Source of the DNA: Proteobacteria bacterium UBA981
GTDB taxonomy: Bacteria; Pseudomonadota; Gammaproteobacteria; Ga0077536
Direction of reading: 5' to 3'
Length of the DNA: 64,000 nucleotides
NCBI GenBank assembly: GCA_002292285.1
Contig: DBBP01000031.1
Location: 1 to 64,000 of the forward strand
Shown here: positions 34,979-43,887 of the stretch, piece by piece
Numbering within the stretch: the stretch's first letter is position 1
Layout of the letters: every line of letters starts with the position of its first letter
Notes under the pieces: generated by a model
What the model was told of the DNA's origin: nothing
What the model saw: only the letters and a program-made list of their open reading frames with translations
The model's database searches: none
Position numbers and translations under genes: made by a program

Positions 34979-36235
34979 ATGCTTAATTGGGATGACCCAA
35001 TTGCGGCCTTCAAGCCATCTGCGACCGACAAAAGTGCGCGCGCCATGCTCGCGAGTGAAGCGCTTGCCGCAGTCGAACGTGCGGAAGAACGTGTCGAACT
35101 TTCGGTGATTGAGAAGAATGCGGTTTCACCGCCAGCCACGGTAGAAACACCGCCTGCAGTGAGCAATGAGTCTGGCGAAGTCGCCATAACCGGGCTCGAA
35201 GATGTTGAATTCGGCGCCCAGCGTCTCGCTGTAGACGACAAGAAAATGATTAATTGTCGTGCGGACGTGAACCAACTCGTACCGTTCAAATACAAGTGGG
35301 CGTGGCAGAAATACCTCGATGGTTGCGCGAACCACTGGATGCCGCAAGAAGTCAATATGAACGCAGATGTCAGCCTGTGGAAGGACCCAAACGGGCTGAC
35401 CGACGACGAAAGAACGATCGTGAAACGGAACCTGGGCTTTTTTTCGACAGCCGACTCACTGGTCGCCAATAATCTGGTCCTTGCAGTTTATCGGCACATT
35501 ACCAATCCGGAATGTCGCCAGTATCTGCTACGCCAGGCATTTGAAGAAGCCCTGCACACCCACGCATACCAATACTGCATTGAAAGTCTCGGGCTCGATG
35601 AAGCTGAGATCTTCAACATGTATCGCGAGGTTCCCGCAGTACACAACAAAGCCGCCTGGGCAATGAAGTTTACTGACAGCCTTGGCGACCGTGAGTTCGT
35701 AACCGGCACTCTCGAAGCGGACCAGCGTCTGTTACGTGATTTGATTGCATTTTACGTTGTCTTCGAAGGGATCTTTTTCTACGTTGGTTTTGTGCAAATC
35801 CTGTCAATGGGCCGCCGCAACAAAATGACTGGTGTCGCTGAACAGTTCCAATACATTTTGCGCGACGAATCAATGCACATGAATTTCGGCATCGACGTCA
35901 TCAACCAGATCAAAATGGAGAACCCGCAACTTTGGACGGATTCTTTCCAGCAGGAAATTGTGGCGCTTTTACGCGAGGCCGTTGAACTCGAGATCGCCTA
36001 CGCACACGACACCATGCCGCGCGGCGTACTCGGCTTTAACGCCAATATGTTCGAAGACTATCTGGGCTTTATCGCTAACCGGCGCTGCGCGCAGATTGGC
36101 TTGCCGGAACAATATCCAGGAGCGAGCAATCCGTTCCCGTGGATGAGCGAAGTGATGGATTTAAAGAAAGAGAAAAACTTTTTCGAAACTCGGGTTACCG
36201 AGTATCAAACTGGCGGTGCACTAAGCTGGGACTAA
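34979..36235 (+). CDS. nrdB: Ribonucleoside-diphosphate reductase, class Ia, beta subunit
   Basis: NrdB holds the diiron centre and stable tyrosyl radical. The 418-residue protein is longer than E. coli NrdB because of an N-terminal extension of about 85 residues that is rich in Ala and Glu and looks unstructured. The radical Tyr sits in EEALHTHAYQYC, along with metal-ligand Glu and His. A second ligand group is in ILRDESMHMNFG. The GAQRLAVDDKKMINC segment near residue 80 starts the conserved core. GGGGAA precedes the ATG. The gene is followed by a strong terminator. Confidence 0.95.
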   Translation: MLNWDDPIAAFKPSATDKSARAMLASEALAAVERAEERVELSVIEKNAVSPPATVETPPAVSNESGEVAITGLEDVEFGAQRLAVDDKKMINCRADVNQLVPFKYKWAWQKYLDGCANHWMPQEVNMNADVSLWKDPNGLTDDERTIVKRNLGFFSTADSLVANNLVLAVYRHITNPECRQYLLRQAFEEALHTHAYQYCIESLGLDEAEIFNMYREVPAVHNKAAWAMKFTDSLGDREFVTGTLEADQRLLRDLIAFYVVFEGIFFYVGFVQILSMGRRNKMTGVAEQFQYILRDESMHMNFGIDVINQIKMENPQLWTDSFQQEIVALLREAVELEIAYAHDTMPRGVLGFNANMFEDYLGFIANRRCAQIGLPEQYPGASNPFPWMSEVMDLKKEKNFFETRVTEYQTGGALSWD

Positions 36236-36286
36236 TTGGGCATTAGACCAGACCTCCTCGCATGGGAGCTTTGTTGTACCGCATTG

Positions 36287-36320
36287 GCCGGTGGAGCCCC
36301 AAGCTCCACCGGCTTTTTTT
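36287..36320 (+). terminator. Intrinsic terminator after nrdAB
   Basis: A perfect 10-bp stem GCCGGTGGAG/CTCCACCGGC with a seven-base loop is followed by seven T. It lies about 50 bases after the nrdB stop and separates nrdAB from the convergent C1 cofactor genes. Confidence 0.95.
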
Positions 36321-36376
36321 ATGCTCGGAGGCCTTGCCGAACAGCTTAGTTCACTCAGCTCGGGCAGATCAATCGA

Positions 36377-37009
36377 TCACCCAGTCTCCAGTGGCTCAGG
36401 TGGAACTAGTCCATCGCCGCGCATTCTCGCGAATTCACGGAGCTCCGATTTAGCCATCACCGCCACTGGCACCGCCGCGCTATGCATCAAGGTGGGGAAA
36501 TAACGGTCGATAATTCCAGCCGCCGACAATTCCAGCGCCGTACCCTGCAAATCCCGCTGTGGTACTGACTTAACCAACACCAACAATTCCGCTTCCAGCA
36601 ACTGCGCCGCGCGCAACGCGATACTGTCTGCACTGACGTCCCAACTAGGGGGCAGTCCAAGCGCGCTGCTGTGGCCACGCGGTAGCCATATCGAGCACGG
36701 GTTGGCCGATTTAGGTCGCAACAGGGGAGCGAGTTCGGAAAATCGTGCTGCGGTGGGTAATAGCGTTGAAACAATTTGCGCATTGAGCCGCATCGCGTCG
36801 ATAGCTAACTCGTGGGCTGCGGCATCCGGAAACAACCATTGTCGTTGCAGGTGCCGAACTTCATCGGCAAACGTGCCACCGCCGAGCACGATGACGCAGT
36901 GGACGGGTTCGCTCGTCGCGTTGCAAGTCTGTAGCCAATCGAGCATTTCGTCGGCGTGCATCATGGCGCCGCCGAGTTTAACGACCCAGGTTCGGTACTT
37001 CGGCATCAT
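36377..37009 (-). CDS. Amino-acid-kinase-fold protein, MfnE-like (C1 cofactor synthesis)
   Basis: The 210-residue protein starts with the kinase block VVKLGGAMMHADEMLDWL and has VIVLGGGTFADEVR, both phosphate-binding glycine loops of the aspartokinase/uridylate kinase fold. A DVSADSIALRAAQLL block marks the nucleotide-binding C-terminal half. Archaeal relatives (COG2054) phosphorylate an aminomethylfuran intermediate of methanofuran. The location in an H4MPT/methanofuran gene set supports an equivalent role in making the bacterial methanofuran-type cofactor; this is inference. The 5' end overlaps pabB by 33 bases. Confidence 0.78.
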   Translation of the reverse strand: MMPKYRTWVVKLGGAMMHADEMLDWLQTCNATSEPVHCVIVLGGGTFADEVRHLQRQWLFPDAAAHELAIDAMRLNAQIVSTLLPTAARFSELAPLLRPKSANPCSIWLPRGHSSALGLPPSWDVSADSIALRAAQLLEAELLVLVKSVPQRDLQGTALELSAAGIIDRYFPTLMHSAAVPVAVMAKSELREFARMRGDGLVPPEPLETG

Positions 37010-38372
37010 TGAACACGCTCAACAGAGCAGCCGCTTTATTGAAACTTTCCTGATATTCCTCATCAAGCCGCGAATCGGCAACAATCCCGCCACCAGCCCA
37101 GCAATGTAGTTGCTGTCCGGTGAACAACAGGGTCCGGATTGCGATGTTGGTATCCATCTGCCCATCGTCGGAGATGTAACCCACTGCGCCGCAATAGATA
37201 CTGCGCCGGGTAGGTTCCAACTCCTCAATTATTTCCATTGCGCGCAATTTTGGCGCGCCCGTTATCGACCCACCCGGAAAACAGTCACGCAGTATGTCCA
37301 GCGCGTGTTTATCGTGCGGGACGTCTGCAGTCACCGTGCTCACTAAATGATGAACGCGCGCGAACGATTCAAGCTCGAACAGTTTAGGTACTGACACGCT
37401 GCCTGTGGTGCACGATTTGCCGAGATCGTTACGCAACAGATCTACGATCATCAGGTTTTCTGCTCGATCTTTTTGACTGCTGGTCAATTCAGCAGCAAGC
37501 GCTTCATCCAGCCTTGGCTCCGCAGAACGCGAACGGGTTCCTTTGATCGGCTTAGTCTCGACCCTACCGCTACGGACTTGAAGAAAGCGTTCGGGCGAGG
37601 AGCACACGACGTCACCCATTGGCAGACGAAGAAATGCGGCATAAGGCGCTGCATTTCGAAGACGCAGGCGCTGATAGGCATCCCAGGCGTTCCCGGCTGC
37701 CCGGGCAGAAAAGCGCTGCGCGTAATTGACCTGGTAGCAGTCGCCGTCGCGGATGTAGTTCTTGATTCGTGAAAACGCGTTGCTGTACTCGGTGAAAGAG
37801 ATATCCGGGCACACGGGAGATGTCACAGTGAAATCGGAAGCAAACGTCGCTGGCGTCATCGTTCTCGGTATGGCCAGCTGCTGCACGCATCCGTGGACCG
37901 CGTCGGTGCTGAGTCCGCGATGAATAAACCACGCGCTTGATCCTTCATGATCGACGACAAGCGCCTGTCGATAAATACCAACCGCCATGTCGGGCAACTC
38001 AAGATCATCAAGTGCACGCGTCGGTAGCTGTTCCAGATTGCGAGCCAGATCGTAGCTGAAAGCGCCGACTGCACCGCCGACGAAAGGAAGAAAGTCGTGC
38101 TGAGGGTCGTCGCCCAGATGTTCGCGAATCAGGTCAAATGGGTCGCCGCTGGATTCCCGCGACCCGCTGGCATCTGTGATGACGGTGCGCGCGCCGAATG
38201 TCGTGAGGGTCGCGACAGGGTCCCACACTGCGATGTCGTAACGGCCGCCCGAAGTCGCGAACCGACAGCTGTCCAGGAGGGTAAACCAAGGTAGTGCAGC
38301 CAGATTCTGGACCCGCGCAGCGGTGTCATGGCAGTACTCAAGTGCTACTACTTCAAGCGCATTCGCGCTCAC
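36978..38372 (-). CDS. pabB: Aminodeoxychorismate synthase component I (PabB-like)
   Basis: PabB turns chorismate and ammonia into aminodeoxychorismate, the precursor of p-aminobenzoate. The 464-residue protein has the PIKGTRSRS active-site segment with the lysine that forms the covalent intermediate, plus NLMIVDLLRNDLGK and the chorismate-binding end (SITGAPKLRAMEIIEELEP, YCGAVGYI). H4MPT contains a p-aminobenzoate-derived group that MptG uses as substrate, so this copy probably feeds cofactor synthesis and may be extra to the folate one. It overlaps the MfnF-like gene by four bases. Confidence 0.9.
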   Translation of the reverse strand: MSANALEVVALEYCHDTAARVQNLAALPWFTLLDSCRFATSGGRYDIAVWDPVATLTTFGARTVITDASGSRESSGDPFDLIREHLGDDPQHDFLPFVGGAVGAFSYDLARNLEQLPTRALDDLELPDMAVGIYRQALVVDHEGSSAWFIHRGLSTDAVHGCVQQLAIPRTMTPATFASDFTVTSPVCPDISFTEYSNAFSRIKNYIRDGDCYQVNYAQRFSARAAGNAWDAYQRLRLRNAAPYAAFLRLPMGDVVCSSPERFLQVRSGRVETKPIKGTRSRSAEPRLDEALAAELTSSQKDRAENLMIVDLLRNDLGKSCTTGSVSVPKLFELESFARVHHLVSTVTADVPHDKHALDILRDCFPGGSITGAPKLRAMEIIEELEPTRRSIYCGAVGYISDDGQMDTNIAIRTLLFTGQQLHCWAGGGIVADSRLDEEYQESFNKAAALLSVFNDAEVPNLGR

Positions 38373-39421
38373 ACTGTCATCCAGGCGAGTTTCGCAGCCG
38401 CGACCGCGGGCGCTGCAGTCACAATGGATTCCGCCACGCTGGAGTCATCGCCAACCAGGGTATCGAAGGCGCGAAAATTGACTTTGCGATTCCGCGCGAT
38501 CATCTCAACGACAAAGGCCCCTGCTCCGGCCCCGACCAGCGTGGTGTTGTGTCCGCTGCCGGGGTCTCGACTCAGCACTAAGTCGAGTGCGTTCTCAATA
38601 CGGTGGCGCTGCTGCGCCGCAATATAACTAGCCACGCCACCTATTTCGGCGAGGTCGTGCTCACTTTCCAAATCAAGGCCGAGCATACGGGAGAGGCGCT
38701 GCGCACTGCTAGCGAGATCCTTGCCGCGCCCATCCGCGGTCGGCATGAGGTCGTGGCGTTCGGAAATGTTACCCAGCAGCCGGTAAACATCCGACATGGT
38801 CGCAAAAACCTCCGCCACCAAGGGTTGTCGTCGCCCACGTAACGGTACGCTGCTGCACACGCTGATAACCGGGGTTCGAACGATTCCCGTATAAACCAGC
38901 TCCTCCCAACTCAGGCGACTCGCATCGTCGCGGCCCAGGCAGCGAACTTCGCCATTGGTGATCGGAATGATATCCGTGGTCGTACTGCCGATGTCGATCA
39001 AAACGCCATCGCCAATCAGCTCTGCAGTGAAGGCACCAAGGGCAAGCCAGTTAGCCGAAGCAACTGCGATTGCCTTCTCGCCCGTAGCTTGTTGTAAATC
39101 GAGCCAGCCTTCGTAACCGGCGAATATTCGTACGCTGGCGGCATTGTTCACGTGACGAGTCAGTTGCGCGATGATGGCTCGCACCCCTGACACTCGGTCG
39201 GGAAAAATATCGCAGAGTTCTCCCGTCATTGTTATTGCATGGACCGCTCCGGGCTCGTCAATTGGAAAATCCAACAATGCGCATGCGCGCGACAATTCAC
39301 CTACGCCACGCCACAGTGGACAGGCGATTTGCCGAACCGCGAGGATCTCTCCGCTGCCGCCAAGCTTGGCGATTTTGAGATGGGCGCCGCCAATATCCCA
39401 ACCGAAAAAAACGCCACTCAC
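38369..39421 (-). CDS. Hydantoinase-like H4MPT-linked protein, MfnF-like
   Basis: The 350-residue protein starts at GTG and has an ASKHA-type fold: FFGWDIGGAHLKIAKL at the start, VLIDIGSTTTDIIPI in the middle and TTLVGAGAGAFVV near the end. It fits the 'H4MPT-linked C1 transfer pathway' group (COG1548), whose archaeal member MfnF joins the furan and tyramine-glutamate parts of methanofuran. A role in building the methanofuran-type cofactor used by FhcA is likely but inferred. It heads the three-gene unit mfnF-like/pabB/mfnE-like. The 227 bases upstream separate it from the divergent HisA-like gene. Confidence 0.8.
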   Translation of the reverse strand: MSGVFFGWDIGGAHLKIAKLGGSGEILAVRQIACPLWRGVGELSRACALLDFPIDEPGAVHAITMTGELCDIFPDRVSGVRAIIAQLTRHVNNAASVRIFAGYEGWLDLQQATGEKAIAVASANWLALGAFTAELIGDGVLIDIGSTTTDIIPITNGEVRCLGRDDASRLSWEELVYTGIVRTPVISVCSSVPLRGRRQPLVAEVFATMSDVYRLLGNISERHDLMPTADGRGKDLASSAQRLSRMLGLDLESEHDLAEIGGVASYIAAQQRHRIENALDLVLSRDPGSGHNTTLVGAGAGAFVVEMIARNRKVNFRAFDTLVGDDSSVAESIVTAAPAVAAAKLAWMTV

Positions 39422-39648
39422 TGTGATGGTGCTCGTGTAACGATAGTCAGCCTAACGCGGCACAGGCCTGCGTGGGGCGGGCATTTCCGTAGACAACATA
39501 CTAGCAAGGTCGACATCAGGGTAACTCGACAGCGTGGATTTCTAAGTGACACTGTAGCCAACGACGGGACCTCCGTCTAACGTAGACTAGGCACCCGGCA
39601 GCCCAGCAGTGCGAAGCGGGTGCGAATCTGTGAAAAGTTGGGTCAGCT

Positions 39649-40362
39649 ATGCGAATCATTCCCGTAATCGATATTAAAAACGGATTGGCAGTCCATGCAC
39701 GCGGCGGCCATCGCGATGACTATCAACCGCTAGTGACCCGTTTCGCGGAGACGTCCCTGCCGGAAGACATTATCGACGGTATGGTGCGCGAGCTGGCGGT
39801 CCGGCAAATCTATATCGCCGACCTTGACGCGCTTATGACCGGGCGCTGTAACGCTGCACTTATAGAGCGACTCGCCCTGGCGAATCCAACAACAACAATT
39901 ATGGTTGATTGCGGTTTAACTGACACTGATGTCTCGCCTCCGATGCTGAACCATCACAACATCGACCTCATCGTTGCCAGCGAATCTTTGTCGTCTGTAG
40001 AAACATATTCGGCCGTTATTGCGCTTATCCCACCTGAGCGGCGGGTTCTCTCTCTCGATCGTAGAGGCGCCGAACGCATGGGCCCGGTCGCGCTGTTCGA
40101 ACAGCCTGAGCTGTGGCCTGAACGTATCATTCATATGAACCTTGCCGCAGTTGGAGGGGATGCAGGTCCAGACTGGGATGGTTTGGCAGACCTGCGCGCG
40201 CGTCATCCTAACGGGCTGCTGTACGCCGCGGGGGGCGTTCGCCATCTCGAAGATCTGCGGCGGCTAGCCGAATTGGGAACTGCGGCGGTACTGGTGGGTT
40301 CGGCATTGCATGATGGTCGACTGGATATTGCGAGACTCGCGGAGTTTACCGCTGCAGCCTGA
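39649..40362 (+). CDS. HisA-related TIM-barrel protein of the C1 gene set
   Basis: The 237-residue protein has the HisA/HisF-like start MRIIPVIDIKNGLAVHARGG and a C-terminal phosphate-binding turn LYAAGGVRHLEDL followed by AVLVGSALHDG. It belongs to the HisA-related group (COG1411) found with H4MPT genes in methylotrophs and archaea, not to histidine synthesis. No other his gene is near. The reaction in cofactor synthesis is not established. It is the only plus-strand gene among the cofactor genes between 36 and 46 kb. Confidence 0.78.
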   Translation: MRIIPVIDIKNGLAVHARGGHRDDYQPLVTRFAETSLPEDIIDGMVRELAVRQIYIADLDALMTGRCNAALIERLALANPTTTIMVDCGLTDTDVSPPMLNHHNIDLIVASESLSSVETYSAVIALIPPERRVLSLDRRGAERMGPVALFEQPELWPERIIHMNLAAVGGDAGPDWDGLADLRARHPNGLLYAAGGVRHLEDLRRLAELGTAAVLVGSALHDGRLDIARLAEFTAAA

Positions 40363-40406
40363 CCCGCGAACGCATTAATCACTCCCGACAAGTTCGACTG
40401 CAAGCG

Positions 40407-40436
40407 CAAAAAAAAGCCCCGCAACGCGGGGCTTTT
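40407..40436. terminator. Bidirectional intrinsic terminator between hisA-like gene and fae
   Basis: The 7-bp GC-rich stem GCCCCGC/GCGGGGC with an AAC loop is flanked by an A-run on the left and a T-run on the right. It can therefore stop transcription from both convergent genes. Confidence 0.92.
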
Positions 40437-40468
40437 ACTGCAGGACCAGCGCTAGCCGGGTCCGTGCA

Positions 40469-40981
40469 TTAGCTATGCGCCTGGAAGGGATGGTCGACAG
40501 AACCCTTTTGAGCGACGACTTCAGACGCCTTCGGCTCACGTGCAATTGCGCGCTGGATGGATTCTTTAGTCGCCTGGTAGTTGTAGTCCTGAATCTTTGC
40601 GTTGTCTTCTGCCAACCAGTGGATGAACACGCCTACGCAAATAAAGATGTCATCCGCTTCAGCAGCGGGAATAGTGCCGTCTTCGACGCTATCGGCAACT
40701 GCCATGGCAACGCCGCGCTGCGCCGGGCCAAACATTTGGACCGCCTGCTTGGAACCCTTCATCGTGACTTTGTTGAACATCACAGTGCTTGGTTTGCACG
40801 CCAGGTTTGGAGCAACGACGGCTAGCAGGCTTGAGAAACCGTCCTTGTTATTGGTCACGCAGTTACAAAATGCTGCTTCGGCAGCACTTCCGCGCGGCCC
40901 CATGATTAAATCAATGTGGGCAACTTCGTTGCCGTCACCAACAAGTGATTCACCGACAAGTACTCGATCAACAACTGCCAT
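40469..40981 (-). CDS. fae: Formaldehyde-activating enzyme
   Basis: Fae condenses formaldehyde with H4MPT to methylene-H4MPT. The 170-residue protein has the diagnostic start VLVGESLVGDGNEVAHIDL (conserved His22), followed by MGPRGSAAEAAF, and a C-terminal half that is also typical. The frame is open 23 codons further upstream, but the ATG at 40981 has a strong Shine-Dalgarno (AGAAGGAGA) and gives the standard Fae N-terminus. A gap of 134 bases separates it from the CitG-like gene, so it may have its own promoter, fitting its usual high expression. This is the first H4MPT-dependent step after XoxF. Confidence 0.97.
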   Translation of the reverse strand: MAVVDRVLVGESLVGDGNEVAHIDLIMGPRGSAAEAAFCNCVTNNKDGFSSLLAVVAPNLACKPSTVMFNKVTMKGSKQAVQMFGPAQRGVAMAVADSVEDGTIPAAEADDIFICVGVFIHWLAEDNAKIQDYNYQATKESIQRAIAREPKASEVVAQKGSVDHPFQAHS

Positions 40982-41115
40982 GCTTCGATCTCCTTCTGAG
41001 AGTGAGGATTGTTCGGGTTCATTACCGAACAGTGCTTTGAAAATAGACATTGCGCTAACACCTCGTCGGCGATAGGTCGGCCCGATAAGAGCACCTATGA
41101 TGCGCGAGTGACGTT

Positions 41116-41976
41116 CTAGATTAAATTAAGGCGGTGCTTCAGGAACAAAACCGCGAGGCTCGCGACCGTTAAGTCAGCGCTAGTTCCTGGATTGACGCCG
41201 CGCGCTTTCAGCTCGCGGTCAAGTGCGATTAGCGCTTCGACGAGCAGGCGGGGATTCTCGCACGCTTTTAGAGTGTTGGCTACAGACCGAACTTGTTCAG
41301 AAATCCCGAGCGCGCGTGCACTTCCGAACTTCCTGGATACGTGAGAATCGGGTTGCTGGGCAAGTATGCTGAGGTAACAAGCAGTGGTCGCCCAACTGAG
41401 TGAGCGCCAGCGTTGACGATACTCAAGCAGAACCGGTAATCCCACGGAAAAAACCAGGTCGAAATCGTCAACATATTGCGCCGCAATCGAATCGTGGCCT
41501 GCGGCAAGCTGCATAGCCTCGCGCAACCCCACGCTCGGCGCTATAGCAACATCTTGCTCGTCGACCGCGCCGAGTCCCGCCGGCCGCGCAACCCGAATAG
41601 CGCGATAACAGGCTGTGCTATCAGCCACATCCAGCTGCCCTAGCACCCTCGCGAGACTTGCCCTGAGGTCCGTACAACCCGGCGTGGTCGCGGCCTTGGC
41701 GAGCGGCGCCAGCAACAGTACGATGCCGAGATTCGTGTTGCAGCCAACCCGCTCCGCCGTCCTTTCGATTGCAGCCTCAATGCGTTCGCCGACACTCAAT
41801 CCGGGCCTGCTCAGCTCAGGAATCGCGACCCGTGCGCTACGCAGGAAGTCGTTTGCGTCCATCCCGTGTCCTGGCGAACACAGGCTGACATTGCCGGGCT
41901 TGAAGGCAACGACATCGAGCCGGCAAGCCTTCAACAAAGCGACTTCGAGGGTGCGTTGTGGCAGTGTTTGATTCAC
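41116..41976 (-). CDS. CitG-like triphosphoribosyl-dephospho-CoA synthase family protein
   Basis: The 286-residue protein has the family blocks VVAFKPGNVSLCSPGHGMDA and GCNTNLGIVLLLAPLA, and ends ARGVNPGTSADLTVASLAVLF. CitG makes the citrate lyase prosthetic-group precursor, but no citrate lyase gene is present. Homologues (COG1767) recur in H4MPT gene clusters of methylotrophs, so a ribosyl- or phosphoribosyl-transfer step in cofactor synthesis is likely. The exact substrate is unknown. It overlaps the RimK-like gene by four bases. Confidence 0.82.
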   Translation of the reverse strand: MNQTLPQRTLEVALLKACRLDVVAFKPGNVSLCSPGHGMDANDFLRSARVAIPELSRPGLSVGERIEAAIERTAERVGCNTNLGIVLLLAPLAKAATTPGCTDLRASLARVLGQLDVADSTACYRAIRVARPAGLGAVDEQDVAIAPSVGLREAMQLAAGHDSIAAQYVDDFDLVFSVGLPVLLEYRQRWRSLSWATTACYLSILAQQPDSHVSRKFGSARALGISEQVRSVANTLKACENPRLLVEALIALDRELKARGVNPGTSADLTVASLAVLFLKHRLNLI

Positions 41977-42905
41977 CCTGAAGCGGTGAATCTGTCAGCA
42001 CCGAGCCTGCGCATGAACGCCTGTCCGATCGCATCGGTCACGTCGATTCCGCTTGCACGTTGCAACCCTTGCCAAGCCGGAATGCCATTGACTTCAGTCA
42101 CCAACCAAACGCCGTCCGCCCCTCGCAACAAATCAACACCGGCATAGTCGGCCCCGACAGCGGCGGCGGCACGCACCGCAATGTGGGCCAGTTCTTCGTC
42201 GATACACACGGCCGCACAGTCCGCTCCCTGGGCACGGTTAGTAATCCAGTGATGGCTGATGCGCTCCATAGCGGCGACAGCACGACCGTCAACCACCATC
42301 ACCCGGTAGTCTCGATACGCGGTGTCTATCGGTGCAACAAAGTCCTGCAGGTAAGCCACCTCACCCGGAAGCAAAGCATTAAATTCAGTCAGGTCGGTAA
42401 TCCGGGACAGGCCTTTACCCTGGGAACCGAACAGCGGCTTTTTGACCTGAGTACGCCCATCCGCCAGGGCTTCTGAAAGATAGCTGCGAGTCCGATCGTT
42501 GTTTTCGCTCACAAAGGTTCGAGGCGTCGGAACCTGCTGTTGCCTTAGCATTAAACTGGTGCGCGCCTTATCAACCGTCCGCTCGATTGTCTCCGCGTTA
42601 TTGAAAACTGCGCAACCGGCGCTGTGCAATACGTGGAGAAAATCGAGACGCAACACGATTTCCTCCAACGATCCCCCGGGTATACCACGGACAAATGCAC
42701 CACGCGGTATTTGCGATTCAAAATGTGGGATAACCAGGCCTTCTCTGCTGTTAGCCAGATCAACATGGCAGTCTTTTAACGAGATGAATTGCGCTGGCAA
42801 GCCCTGACCCGCAAACCAGGCTTTCAGATTTCGACCGTGCCAGCCCGGCTCATCGGTGAAGATAGCGATCTGCGGTGAGGACTCTGGCCGCAAGCTAGCC
42901 GCCAA
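41973..42905 (-). CDS. RimK-like ATP-grasp ligase of the C1 gene set
   Basis: The 310-residue protein has the ATP-grasp signature: KPLFGSQGKGLSRI (phosphate-binding loop), YRDYRVMVVDGRAVAAMERI and GVDLLRGADGVWLVTEVNG (Mg-binding residues). It fits the RimK/MptN branch (COG0189), whose members add glutamate to peptides or cofactors. Archaeal MptN adds glutamate to H4MPT. Bacterial methylofuran carries a polyglutamate tail, so this protein could add glutamates to either cofactor; that is inference. It overlaps mch by 11 bases. Confidence 0.82.
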   Translation of the reverse strand: MAASLRPESSPQIAIFTDEPGWHGRNLKAWFAGQGLPAQFISLKDCHVDLANSREGLVIPHFESQIPRGAFVRGIPGGSLEEIVLRLDFLHVLHSAGCAVFNNAETIERTVDKARTSLMLRQQQVPTPRTFVSENNDRTRSYLSEALADGRTQVKKPLFGSQGKGLSRITDLTEFNALLPGEVAYLQDFVAPIDTAYRDYRVMVVDGRAVAAMERISHHWITNRAQGADCAAVCIDEELAHIAVRAAAAVGADYAGVDLLRGADGVWLVTEVNGIPAWQGLQRASGIDVTDAIGQAFMRRLGADRFTASG

Positions 42906-43887
42906 ACGATTGACTCAGCAATTCAGCATGTAGCGCTCCGCCCGAGAAAGTATTGCCGCTGGCCACATTGGTGACGCACGCAACGGCAGGCGAAAACAGC
43001 ATCGGATCGACCTTATAGAAATCGTAGCCGTAATCCTTGAAAACCTTGGCGAACGGTTTGCCAAAATCCCGCGAGGCGGAGCTGGGCAATTGCCGCGCCA
43101 ATTCCTGCGCCGCGTCGTCCGCGCAATCCACGTACAAATGCACTTGCCCACCGAACAGAATTGCATCGTTGGTACGCCCCATGGCGGTCATGAAATCCGG
43201 AGACGGCGGTGGCAGCGGCGCAGTCGCCGTACCATCGACAAACTGTGCAAGTGGAAACTTTAATTCGTGCAGTTTGTGCAGCGCCACTTCCAGCACCCGC
43301 GACACGATCTGCACCCCGCCGGCCAAACTTGTCGTGGGCGTCAGCACCAACGTCAATTCGCTCGGTTGTATCCCGCAACGCTCAACTAACTTCTCGGCAA
43401 TTTCGAGCGGCGGAAGTCGATCGACCTCCAGGACGATGACGGTCTCACCGGGTGGTGTGCGATAGCCCAATTCCTCGAACAAAGGTTCGCGGCTTCCCAT
43501 TGCGCGTGCCGGTCCCGATCCGAGCGCGAAAAAAGCCGACTTACCTTCACCGTGGCTCAGACTCCAACCCGCATATTGGGATGCCAGACAGGCAATCAAG
43601 GGGTGACTCGCGCTGACGTCAACCTGCCAGCGCCAGTCGGCAAACGGTGCTGTCGCTGTGAGCGCAATTCGTCCCAGCCCGCCCATGCAAATCTCGCTAA
43701 TCAGGCGCCCTGCCTCAAGGCCACCGCGGGCCGTGATGCCTGCGTCAATGACTTCCACCCCGTTGGGCATTTTGCTTACTGCGACGCGGTACTCAGCTGC
43801 GCGCTCACGTAGCTGGCTGACCAGCGGTCGCACGGCCAGATTGACGTTGCACGCACTCTCGAGTCCTAAATCAACCATCGATAGCAT
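42895..43887 (-). CDS. mch: Methenyl-H4MPT cyclohydrolase
   Basis: Mch hydrolyses methenyl-H4MPT to N5-formyl-H4MPT in the cytoplasm. The 330-residue protein has family blocks ARGGLEAGRLISEICMGGLG, HGEGKSAFFALGSGPARA, and the C-terminal NTFSGGALHAELL. Length agrees with other Mch proteins. It lies between the two ATP-grasp genes and overlaps both, so it is co-translated with cofactor synthesis. It supplies formyl-H4MPT for FhcD. Confidence 0.95.
   Translation of the reverse strand: MLSMVDLGLESACNVNLAVRPLVSQLRERAAEYRVAVSKMPNGVEVIDAGITARGGLEAGRLISEICMGGLGRIALTATAPFADWRWQVDVSASHPLIACLASQYAGWSLSHGEGKSAFFALGSGPARAMGSREPLFEELGYRTPPGETVIVLEVDRLPPLEIAEKLVERCGIQPSELTLVLTPTTSLAGGVQIVSRVLEVALHKLHELKFPLAQFVDGTATAPLPPPSPDFMTAMGRTNDAILFGGQVHLYVDCADDAAQELARQLPSSASRDFGKPFAKVFKDYGYDFYKVDPMLFSPAVACVTNVASGNTFSGGALHAELLSQSFGG

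Noticed and set aside
39649..40362. Histidine biosynthesis HisA
   Set aside because: No other histidine gene is present, and the sequence fits the HisA-related group tied to H4MPT genes.
41116..41976. CitG of a citrate lyase operon
   Set aside because: No citrate lyase genes are near; the homologue sits within an H4MPT synthesis operon.
41973..42905. Ribosomal protein S6 modification enzyme RimK
   Set aside because: The ATP-grasp domain is shared, but the overlap with mch and the CitG-like gene points to cofactor ligation.
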